A stretch of DNA of 64,000 nt from Bradyrhizobium sp. PSBB068 (GTDB lineage: Bacteria > Pseudomonadota > Alphaproteobacteria > Rhizobiales > Xanthobacteraceae), in the NCBI GenBank assembly GCA_016839165.1, contig CP069300.1, positions 2,542,001-2,606,000 of the forward strand, in the 5' to 3' direction. A model generated the notes under the pieces. The model made no database searches. It was not told the DNA's origin and saw only the letters and a program-made list of their open reading frames with translations. A program made the translations under genes and the position numbers. Of this stretch, positions 25,577 to 32,592 are shown piece by piece (within the stretch, counting starts at the first letter, position 1; the number at the start of each line of letters is the position of its first letter).

Positions 25577-26485
25577 ATGCGTCTTGTCACCTACACCTTG
25601 GGCTCCAGCGGCGCCCGCCTCGGGGTCGTCGTCAACGGATTGGTCGTCGATGTCGCGCGCCTCGGCGCGTCACGCGGCGTTGCCTGGCCGGCCGACATGC
25701 TGTCCTTCATCGATAACGCCGTCACGCTGCTGCCGGCGTTGAAGCAATGCCTGGACAACGCCAACGGCAGCCTGCCGGCCGGTGCAGCCGTTCCGATCGA
25801 GGATGTGAAGCTGCAGGCGCCGATCCCGCGCCCGCGCAAGAACATCTTCGGCATCGGGCTCAACTACCGGGCGCATGTCGCGGAGTCCGCCAAGAGTCTC
25901 GATACCGACAAGGATCTGCCGAAGCAGCCGGTCGTGTTCTCCAAGCCGCCGACCTCCGTGATCGGGCCGGGCGCGGCGATCCAGCACAATGCCGGCATGA
26001 CCCAGCAGCTCGACTGGGAGGTCGAGCTCGCCGTCATCATCGGCAAGACCGCGACCCGCATCCCGGTCGAGAAGGCGATGGATCACGTGTTCGGCTATTC
26101 GGTCATGATCGACATTTCCGCGCGCGACAATCGCCGTGCCGGGCAGTGGATCTTCTCCAAGGGCATGGACACCTACGCGCCGTTCGGCCCCTGCATCGTG
26201 ACCGCGGACGAGATTCCCGATCCGCATGATCTCAGGCTCTGGCTGACCAAGAACGGCGTCATAAAGCAGGACTCCAACACCAAATACATGATCTTCGACA
26301 TTCCGGCTTTGATCGCCGACATCTCGTCCGGCATGACGCTCGAGCCGGGCGACATCATCGCGACCGGAACGCCCGAAGGCGTCGGCGCCGGCATGAGCCC
26401 GCAGGAATGGCTGTGGCCCGGCGACGTCGTCGAGGCCGGCGTCGATGGCGTTGGCGTCATCCGGCACCCGGTCGTCGCGATCTGA
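25577..26485 (+). CDS. Fumarylacetoacetate hydrolase-family protein (fumarylpyruvate hydrolase-like)
   Basis: The 302-residue enzyme has the FAH fold: KNIFGIGLNYRAHVAES, VVFSKPPTSVIGPG, DWEVELAVIIGK (metal-binding Glu), VFGYSVMIDISARD, GPCIVTADEI, and GDIIATGTPEGVG. In gentisate catabolism such enzymes split fumarylpyruvate to fumarate and pyruvate, or maleylpyruvate directly. No maleylpyruvate isomerase is recognised in the window. It is in an operon with the gentisate dioxygenase upstream and a thioesterase downstream (stop and start overlap). Confidence 0.83.
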   Translation: MRLVTYTLGSSGARLGVVVNGLVVDVARLGASRGVAWPADMLSFIDNAVTLLPALKQCLDNANGSLPAGAAVPIEDVKLQAPIPRPRKNIFGIGLNYRAHVAESAKSLDTDKDLPKQPVVFSKPPTSVIGPGAAIQHNAGMTQQLDWEVELAVIIGKTATRIPVEKAMDHVFGYSVMIDISARDNRRAGQWIFSKGMDTYAPFGPCIVTADEIPDPHDLRLWLTKNGVIKQDSNTKYMIFDIPALIADISSGMTLEPGDIIATGTPEGVGAGMSPQEWLWPGDVVEAGVDGVGVIRHPVVAI

Positions 26486-26916
26486 TGACGTCGTTCTCGT
26501 TCGATCGCGAGTTGAGGTTCGGCGACTGTGATCCGTCGGGGATCGCTTATTTTCCGTCCTACCTCAACATTCTCAACGGCGTGGTCGAGGAGTTCTGGTC
26601 GACCATCGGGTTCTGCTGGCCGGAGCTGATCACGATCCGGAAGATCGGGACGCCGACGGTGCATCTGACTTGCGACTTTTCACGGCCGTCGAAGTTCGGC
26701 GACCGCCTGACATTCGGCCTGCGCATCGTCAAGATCGGCCGTGCGTCGCTGCATCTGTCGCATGTGGTCACGGGCGCAGATGGCCTGCGCTGGCGCGCCC
26801 GCCAGATCCTCGCGGCCACGTCGCTGGTCGATCATCACGCGATTCCGTGGCCCGACGACGTTCGCGCCGCGCTCATGTCGCATCTGCAGGCCGGCGCGGA
26901 GGCGGCGGCATCATGA
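26485..26916 (+). CDS. 4-hydroxybenzoyl-CoA thioesterase-family hotdog protein
   Basis: The 143-residue hotdog-fold protein has the signature RFGDCDPSGIAYFPSYLN near the N-terminus, where the Asp is the catalytic residue of 4-hydroxybenzoyl-CoA thioesterase. Then come VHLTCDFSRPSKFGD and SLHLSHVVTG. It starts at ATG 26485, sharing a base with the previous stop, and overlaps the next gene by four bases. Its position suggests hydrolysis of an aryl-CoA intermediate (for example gentisyl-CoA or anthraniloyl-CoA derivatives) to the free acid for ring cleavage. That would complement the CoA ligase at 16901. Confidence 0.82.
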   Translation: MTSFSFDRELRFGDCDPSGIAYFPSYLNILNGVVEEFWSTIGFCWPELITIRKIGTPTVHLTCDFSRPSKFGDRLTFGLRIVKIGRASLHLSHVVTGADGLRWRARQILAATSLVDHHAIPWPDDVRAALMSHLQAGAEAAAS

Positions 26917-27620
26917 TCTCGCTGTTCATGACGTTCTCCGATCCGACAGGCGATCGGCGAATTGATGCGGACGATCTCGCGGCCGCGGCTGCCGTGGTGG
27001 GGTCGGTTCCGGGGATGGCGGAGGGCCTGCTGTTCACGCCGCTGGAGCAATCGGTCGATCATCCCTACAAGGCCGACGGGGCCGGGCCGGTCTTTGCGCT
27101 GTTGCTACGCTTTCCGAACCTGTTTGCGTGCGAGGCCGCGATCGATCGCGGCGGCGTGCTCGCTGCTCTTGCGGCGGCTCGCGGGTTGCCGAGCCTTGCC
27201 GGATTGGACGTGACGCACCAGGCGATGGTGACGCGCGCCTTTCCGGTCGACGACGCCGCGCATGCGAGCGGCACGGTGACGCCGTGCAGCTATCTGGTGC
27301 ATTATCCCGGGCCGGCCGACGACATGAATGCCTGGAACTTGCATTATTTGGAGCATCATCCGTCGATCATGCGGACCTTCCCGGACGTGCGCCAGATCGA
27401 GATCTACACGCGCATCGATTGGGTCGATCGGTTGCCGTCGCAGCGGGTCGAGTACATGCAGCGCAACAGGCTGATGTTCGACAGCCCGCAGGCCCTTGCG
27501 CGCGCGTTGGGCTCCGACGTGATCAAGCGGATGCGCGCCGACTTCGTCCAGTTTCCGCCGTTCGCGGGCGGCAACAAGCATTTTCCGATGCTGACGAGGG
27601 TGGTGCGGCCCATCGCATGA
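26913..27620 (+). CDS. EthD domain-containing protein
   Basis: The 235-residue protein is translationally coupled to the thioesterase (ATGA overlap at 26913-26916). The C-terminal part (about 125-230) resembles EthD/dimeric alpha-beta-barrel proteins: YLVHYPGPADDMNAWNLHYLEHHPSIMRTFP, where the conserved W-x-x-x-Y-x-x-x-H-x-P motif is visible, then FDSPQALARAL. The N-terminal half looks like a weaker second copy. Such proteins assist in degradation of ethers and aromatics, often as decarboxylases, isomerases or monooxygenases. Its exact step is unknown. It is last in the gentisate operon. Confidence 0.7.
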   Translation: MISLFMTFSDPTGDRRIDADDLAAAAAVVGSVPGMAEGLLFTPLEQSVDHPYKADGAGPVFALLLRFPNLFACEAAIDRGGVLAALAAARGLPSLAGLDVTHQAMVTRAFPVDDAAHASGTVTPCSYLVHYPGPADDMNAWNLHYLEHHPSIMRTFPDVRQIEIYTRIDWVDRLPSQRVEYMQRNRLMFDSPQALARALGSDVIKRMRADFVQFPPFAGGNKHFPMLTRVVRPIA

Positions 27621-27871
27621 TGGCATCGAGGCTGGTTGCGAGCCGCGCTGGAGATGCGCTCTTTGACTTAGGCCGTGAACCATAAATCTGCCAACGCACG
27701 GCTTGCCAAAGTCCGCTATGCCTCGATAGCAGACCAAATTCTGCAGCTCAGCTAAATGACGCGAAGGGCCACAAGCGGAAGTGAAGTGACACGCAATCCA
27801 CTCTGTGACGCTGGCCGACATTGTTCAATCAGTGCCGGATGAAATCTGATCGATATCCGCACCATCAAGCC

Positions 27872-28504
27872 TCAACGTTCGGGCGCCGCACTTCCATGCC
27901 GCACAAGGAGGACAAGATCGGCTGCTTCCTCGGCGTCTTTTAGGAGCGTCTTGCGCGGCGTGCCTATCAGCGCACGCATGGTAAGGCCACGAGCAATATC
28001 CGTGACTTGGATCGCGCGTTCGGCCGCAGGAAAGTCGGACGGGATTTCGCCCGCGCTGATCGCGTCCCGGAAACGATCTTGCACCAGCGCCTTGCCGCCC
28101 GCGGCCGCCTTTTGCAGGAACTTCCGGACCTCATCATCATCCACAAGCGGCGCGACGCAAATAAGAAGGCAGCCCCGGGCGGACCCCTTCTCGGTCGCAC
28201 TTTCGACGGCATACCTAAGAAAGCCCGCGATCGAGTCGTGAAGATTCTGTGGCGAGTGGAGCGCGTTAGCAGCGCGAGCGCCCTTTGCCTCGGCATACGC
28301 CTTAAGGACACGCAAGAATATCGCCCGCTTGTCGCCGAAGACGGCATACAGGCTCGGCCGTCCCACGCCCATCCCGGCGACGAGATCGTCGATGGTCACG
28401 CCGTCATAGCCCTTCGACCAGAACACTTGCGTCGCCTTTTTCAGCGCGTCGATCTCGTTGAAGCTGCGCGGACGTCCCCGTGGCTTGGTGGTATTCTGAA
28501 ACAT
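27872..28504 (-). CDS. TetR-family transcriptional repressor
   Basis: From ATG 28504 the protein has 210 residues. The N-terminal helix-turn-helix reads KKATQVFWSKGYDGVTIDDLVAGMGVGRPSLYAVFGDKRAIF, preceded by a basic RGRPRSF. The ligand-binding half contains RGCLLICVAPLVDDDEV. It is divergent from an SDR gene at 28626. Such TetR/SDR pairs are commonly local repressor-target units responding to small electrophiles or lipophilic compounds. The direct repeats between the two genes are the likely operator. It is not obviously part of the aromatic pathway. Confidence 0.87.
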   Translation of the reverse strand: MFQNTTKPRGRPRSFNEIDALKKATQVFWSKGYDGVTIDDLVAGMGVGRPSLYAVFGDKRAIFLRVLKAYAEAKGARAANALHSPQNLHDSIAGFLRYAVESATEKGSARGCLLICVAPLVDDDEVRKFLQKAAAGGKALVQDRFRDAISAGEIPSDFPAAERAIQVTDIARGLTMRALIGTPRKTLLKDAEEAADLVLLVRHGSAAPER

Positions 28505-28568
28505 ATAGTTCAAAAATCTTTGACTGCGACCTTTGGTTCGGCAATATATAACTAAATAGTTCAAAAAT
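28505..28568. promoter_or_regulatory. TetR operator/promoter region with 13-bp direct repeats
   Basis: ATAGTTCAAAAAT occurs exactly at 28505-28517 and 28556-28568, 51 bases apart. The second copy overlaps a perfect inverted repeat AACTA-AA-TAGTT (28550-28561). The AT-rich stretch lies between divergent tetR and SDR genes, as expected for a repressor controlling both. Confidence 0.6.
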
Positions 28569-28625
28569 GACAAGGCGGCCTTAACTCGGGGCTCCTTCGA
28601 CTCCAACCCTTTCAAGGAGATGCCC

Positions 28626-29600
28626 ATGAAACGTTCGATCGCTCTCGTCACCGGCGCCACGTCCGGGCTCGGTTATGCGGCGGCCCGGTTGCTCGCCGCC
28701 AAGGGCTACAGCGAGGTCATTGTCACCGGGCGCAGCCTGGCCCAGATCAAGGATACGGCCGCTCAGCTCGCGGTGGAGACCAAAAGGCCGGTCTTCACGC
28801 CGCTGGAGCTTGATCTGAACGACCCGGTCAACGTTCACTCCGCGGTCGCCGCGCTAGTCAAGCAAGGCAGGCCGGTTGATTTCCTACTGCTCAATGCCGG
28901 TATGGTTCCTGGCAAGGCGCGCGTGATCACTGCGGCGGGCATCGAGGCTTCTCAGGCCCCGCTCATTGGCCATCATCAACTGACCGTTGGGTTGCTCAAT
29001 GCCAACTTGCTGAGTCCCGACGCCCGGATCGTCATCGCGGGTGCAGAACCTGCCCGCGGGGGCGTACCCATGTTCAAATACACCGATCTGCCTGCCTTTG
29101 CAGCCGAGTACAACCGGGGTGACAAAACCGCAGCTGTTGAAGCCCTGATCCGCAACGGGCCGAACGTGAGGTATGTGCCCAACAATGCGTATGCCGACGC
29201 GAAGCTCATTGTTGCTTGGTGGGTCGCTGCGCTGGCACGCCGGCTACCCTCCGGCACGGCCGTGTACGCTGTCTCGCCCGGTGCGGCGAACGCCACCAAC
29301 GTGGCGCGAAACGCTGGCCCGTTGTTGAAGTATATGATGATTCCAATCGTGAACCTCATTCCCGGCATGAATCAGACGCCGGAGACAGCGGCCAGTCGCT
29401 TCATCCAGGCATCGGAGTTCGGAACCGACGCGTCGGGGCTATTCTTTGCCTCAGCCAAAGGGAAGTTCTCAGGTCCAATCGAGGTGCAGAGTGAGCCACA
29501 CCTCCACGATCGCGCCAGCCAGGAAGCCGCGTGGCAAGCCGTCGTCAAGGTCTCCGGCGCCGACTTGTCTCGCCCCGCATCCTTAAGCGCGGTGTCCTGA
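28626..29600 (+). CDS. Short-chain dehydrogenase/reductase controlled by TetR
   Basis: ATG 28626 follows AAGGAG with six bases spacing; the ATG at 28620 is too close to it. The 324-residue protein has ALVTGATSGLGYAAARLL, LLLNAGMVPG, and NAYADAKLIVAWW (YxxxK). It is somewhat longer than classical SDRs, like the light-dependent protochlorophyllide-reductase-like or retinol-dehydrogenase-like group. The physiological substrate is unknown. The gene is monocistronic and divergent from tetR. Confidence 0.8.
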   Translation: MKRSIALVTGATSGLGYAAARLLAAKGYSEVIVTGRSLAQIKDTAAQLAVETKRPVFTPLELDLNDPVNVHSAVAALVKQGRPVDFLLLNAGMVPGKARVITAAGIEASQAPLIGHHQLTVGLLNANLLSPDARIVIAGAEPARGGVPMFKYTDLPAFAAEYNRGDKTAAVEALIRNGPNVRYVPNNAYADAKLIVAWWVAALARRLPSGTAVYAVSPGAANATNVARNAGPLLKYMMIPIVNLIPGMNQTPETAASRFIQASEFGTDASGLFFASAKGKFSGPIEVQSEPHLHDRASQEAAWQAVVKVSGADLSRPASLSAVS

Positions 29601-29773
29601 CGGAGCGCCAGTCGCGGCTGAACGGATACCTGTAACCAAAAACAGCACGCAATCGCGCGGCTACGATACAGCCCCGACAACCTACGCCAGAAAGACATCA
29701 GCAAATCGAGAGAGGCGATGTCGCCGTCGCTGTTGCTGCGCGATGAACAGTCACCGCCTTGTAGGTGACTGAT

Positions 29774-29850
29774 TTCCGCTTTGGGTCATTCGCGACTGGG
29801 GCGAGCCGGCAGCGGGTCCGGTCACGTCCGCTGCGCCGCCGAAAGCGGAA
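29774..29850. repeat. Rhizobial palindromic repeat overlapping a gene end
   Basis: TTCCGCTTT (29774-29782) and AAAGCGGAA (29842-29850) are perfect inverted arms around GC-rich sequence including GGGTCATTCGCGAC. This resembles a dispersed Bradyrhizobium repeat. The right arm overlaps the 3' end of the coding region at 29822-30565. Confidence 0.6.
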
Positions 29851-30565
29851 GGCAATTCAGAGCATTAGCGACGTCGTGACGGGGGCGAAGCCGCGAGAAT
29901 CGAAAATTGCAGTGGCTCGCGCCGCCGGCCAATGTCTGCGTTCTTTCCAGGCGGATGCCGCGCGTCGCATAGGCGTCGAAATCAAGCCCGCAAATGTTCG
30001 GCAGGATTTCCTTGTCTCCATGGCGAGCCGCGAATTTGCAAAAGCCGCAAGCCTTGTAATTGATGCCGAATTCAAACTCGTCGCCCGGGCCCGGTTCGAC
30101 GAAATCGTAGACAAAATCTTCCGGAAACTCCTTCTGGTGGCTTTCCGCCGCGCTTTCTATCGCCTGTTCGCGCAGCAAGGCCTGATTCTCGGGCGACATG
30201 AATTGACGCCCTGAGGCAAGGCGCTCCGCCTCAGGCTCGGTGAGCAATTGCGCCTTGTAGGTCTCCCGTTCGATTTCGCCGATCACGGAAACCGGCACGC
30301 CGTGCCGGCGGAGCACCCGGCTGATGGCCATGAAGCCCGTGAGGCGCATGAAGAAATCGGTCATCCGACTTGCGGTGCCGCCGACATAGGGCATTTGGGT
30401 GAGCATGATCTGGAATTCGTCCGTCGCTTCCTGTCGAATTCGATCGATCTCGGTCAGATGCTCGCGCTCGCACAACATCGCTTCGGCAAGGTCGAGGCGA
30501 TGGCGCATGGCGGCCTCCATCGCGCCGCGATGCTGCTCGTAAAACGGATGGATGATCTCAGTCAT
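29822..30565 (-). CDS. L-2-amino-thiazoline-4-carboxylate hydrolase-family protein
   Basis: From ATG 30565 the protein has 247 residues. It shows the family layout: ATDEFQIMLTQMPYVGG, FFMRLTGFMAISRVLRR, FEFGINYKACGFCKFAARHGDKEILPNICGLDF, and then IRLERTQTLAGGASHCNFRF, with conserved Cys and Asp/Arg positions. Described members open a cyclic amidine; others likely hydrolyse or rearrange different cyclic nitrogen compounds, so action on an indole-derived lactam is conceivable. About 20 residues after FRF are encoded by repeat sequence, so the natural stop seems lost or moved. It lies 48 bases downstream of the Rid gene. Confidence 0.72.
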   Translation of the reverse strand: MTEIIHPFYEQHRGAMEAAMRHRLDLAEAMLCEREHLTEIDRIRQEATDEFQIMLTQMPYVGGTASRMTDFFMRLTGFMAISRVLRRHGVPVSVIGEIERETYKAQLLTEPEAERLASGRQFMSPENQALLREQAIESAAESHQKEFPEDFVYDFVEPGPGDEFEFGINYKACGFCKFAARHGDKEILPNICGLDFDAYATRGIRLERTQTLAGGASHCNFRFSRLRPRHDVANALNCLPLSAAQRT

Positions 30566-30612
30566 TTGACACCTGACATAGTTGGATATTCGCGACGTCG
30601 AGGAAGCTGGTT

Positions 30613-31005
30613 TCACTCGGCGGCGATCGCCTCGATCTCCAGCAACCATTTGCTGTCGACGGTCTCGGCGATGATGACCGTCAGCGCGGGCTGATGCTCG
30701 CCGAGCATTTTGCGACGAATGGTGCGGTTGGCCACGAGCTGATCCCGATCGGTCAGGAACGTGGTGATCTTGACCAGATGCTCGACGCCAAGGCCTGCGG
30801 CGGCGAGCACTTCCATCACATTGCGCCAGGCTTGCTCGCATTGGGCTTCAAAGTCCTCGGGCACGGTGCCGTCTGATCTCTCGGGCACCTGGCCGCTGAT
30901 GAAGAGCAGGCGGCGGTGCTGGGTCAGTTCGAGTCCCATGCAGTACCCGCCGGCGGGAGGGTGGACCGTTGCGGGATTGTGGCTGACGATGTGAGTTGAG
31001 GGCAT
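30613..31005 (-). CDS. Rid (YjgF/YER057c/UK114)-family protein
   Basis: The 130-residue protein starts at ATG 31005 after GGAG. It contains LLFISGQVPERSDGTVP, QAWRNVMEVLAAAGLGVEHLVKITTFLTDRDQ, and the C-terminal PALTVIIAETVDSKWLLEIEAIA. The family hydrolyses reactive enamines/imines or, in catabolic clusters, aminoacrylate-like or aromatic amine intermediates. The usual RidA arginine near HPxxTxI is not present in canonical form (R..MLGEHQPALTVI), suggesting a different Rid subfamily. It is in a minus-strand pair with the ATC-hydrolase-like gene and divergent from the LysR gene. Confidence 0.8.
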   Translation of the reverse strand: MPSTHIVSHNPATVHPPAGGYCMGLELTQHRRLLFISGQVPERSDGTVPEDFEAQCEQAWRNVMEVLAAAGLGVEHLVKITTFLTDRDQLVANRTIRRKMLGEHQPALTVIIAETVDSKWLLEIEAIAAE

Positions 31006-31133
31006 AGCGCGTCTCCGGTTTGCGGCGTGACCGTATCCGGCGGTGTCGCCGCGGCACAAAGCATGTTTGCTGCGGTTCAGCGCAAGAAAATCTATTGCAA
31101 GGCCACCGCCTGTCGGTGTCAAACTCCCGCGCG

Positions 31134-31748
31134 ATGACCTACGCCCTTCCACCCCTCAACGCGCTCCGCGCCTTCGAGGCCGCCGCGCGGCACCTCAGCT
31201 TCAAACTGGCCGCGCACGAGCTGCACGTGACGCCTGCCGCCGTGGGGCAGCAGGTGAAAGCGCTGGAGGCGCGCCTCGGCGTGCAGTTGTTCGAGCGGTT
31301 GCACAAGCAGCTGATCCTGACCGCGGCCGGGCAGGCCTATTTGCCCGGGGTCTCCGACGGCTTTCGCCATATCGCGGATGCGACCTCGCAATTGAAACCG
31401 GCAGCTGCGGTGCTGCTGCAATTGGGGGTCCATGGCAGCTTCGACCTGCGCCGCCTCAAACTGGCGGAGTTTCGCGGCGCGCATCTCGACATCGGCTTGC
31501 AGGTGCTGCAGCCCGCCGGCTTGCACGAGTTGGCGGAGGGCAAGGTCGACCTGCTGATCGCCCGCGGCCTTGGCCACCATCCGGGTCATCGCTGCGACCG
31601 GCTCAACCAGGGATCCGGCTTGGGTGATTGGCTGATTGCGCCTGAAGGCACCGCAGATTGTCCCGAGATCGTCAGCTTCCGCGAATGGCTGCGCGCCGTG
31701 CTGGTCGAGAAGCCGCTCGCAAACCGCCGCCCTCGTCTGGTCGGATAG
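31134..31748 (+). CDS. LysR-family regulator with shortened effector domain
   Basis: The N-terminal winged helix is intact: LPPLNALRAFEAAARHLSF, then AAHELHVTPAAVGQQVKALEARLGVQLFERL, the GcvA-like subgroup. The whole protein has only 204 residues instead of about 300. After residue 85 it jumps through SFDLRRLKLAEFRGAHLDIGLQVL and KVDLLIARGLG directly to a GcvA-like C-terminus (DWLIAPEGTADCPEIVSFREWL). About 90 residues of the co-inducer domain are therefore missing, while the frame stays open. It may bind DNA without normal ligand control. It is divergent from the Rid/ATC-hydrolase pair. Confidence 0.72.
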   Translation: MTYALPPLNALRAFEAAARHLSFKLAAHELHVTPAAVGQQVKALEARLGVQLFERLHKQLILTAAGQAYLPGVSDGFRHIADATSQLKPAAAVLLQLGVHGSFDLRRLKLAEFRGAHLDIGLQVLQPAGLHELAEGKVDLLIARGLGHHPGHRCDRLNQGSGLGDWLIAPEGTADCPEIVSFREWLRAVLVEKPLANRRPRLVG

Positions 31749-31878
31749 CGGACCTGCGCTGCGATGGTGGTAGTACACCCCTGATTTGCCCGACGTGTCA
31801 AGTCGATTTCGTAAAAAACGAATTCGTCCCCGGCACCCGCCGGCGACTGTGCATGGGGTTGTTTTCGATATTTTTGTG

Positions 31879-32592
31879 TCAGTGCCCGCCGAGGTAGGCC
31901 GTGATCAGCCGGGGATCGTGGATCAGGTCCTTGGCAGGGCCGGACTGCACGATCTCGCCGGTCTCCAGCACGTAGCCGTAATCGGCGGTCTCGAGCGCGG
32001 CGCGGGCGTTCTGCTCGACCAGCAGGATCGACACGCCGAGGTCGCGGAGCGAGGCGATGGTGCGGAAGATCTCGCGCACGATCAGCGGCGCGAGGCCGAG
32101 GCTGGGCTCGTCGAGCATCAGCAGCGCGGGCTTTGCCATCAGCGCGCGTCCCAGCGCGAGCATCTGGCGCTCGCCGCCGGAGAGCGTGCCGGCGGCCTGG
32201 CGTTGTCGCTCCTTCAGGCGGGGAAAGCGATCATAGACCTCGTCGAGCGTCTTCTGCACGCCGGAGCGGTCGCGCAGGCTGTAGGAGCCGAGCAGGAGGT
32301 TGTCGGCAACCGACATGTCGGAGAACAGCTCGCGCTTCTCCGGAACCAGGCAGAGCCGGCGCTCGACGCGATCCTCGACGGACATCTTCCGGATGTCGCT
32401 GCCGCGGAACACCATGCTGCCGCGCGATGCGAGCAGGCCGATCGCGGCCATCAGCAGCGTGGTCTTGCCGGCGCCGTTCGGGCCGATCACGGTGACGATC
32501 TGTCCTTCGTCGACCGACAGCGAGACGTTGCGAACGGCCTCGACGTTGTCGTAGCAGACGGTGACGCCGGTCATGGACAACATCTGGCTCAC
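31879..32592 (-). CDS. livF: Branched-chain-type ABC transporter ATP-binding protein
   Basis: The 237-residue ATPase starts at GTG 32592, overlapping the upstream stop by three bases. Walker A is GPNGAGKTTLL, the signature LSGGERQMLALGRAL, and Walker B ALLMLDEPSLGLAP, with the H-loop region replaced by LLVEQNA as is typical for LivF. It energises import with the LivMG fusion and LivH. The transporter class serves branched amino acids but is frequently adapted to aromatic acids. Here it is part of a catabolic region, so an aromatic or indole substrate is likely (inference). Confidence 0.88.
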   Translation of the reverse strand: MSQMLSMTGVTVCYDNVEAVRNVSLSVDEGQIVTVIGPNGAGKTTLLMAAIGLLASRGSMVFRGSDIRKMSVEDRVERRLCLVPEKRELFSDMSVADNLLLGSYSLRDRSGVQKTLDEVYDRFPRLKERQRQAAGTLSGGERQMLALGRALMAKPALLMLDEPSLGLAPLIVREIFRTIASLRDLGVSILLVEQNARAALETADYGYVLETGEIVQSGPAKDLIHDPRLITAYLGGH

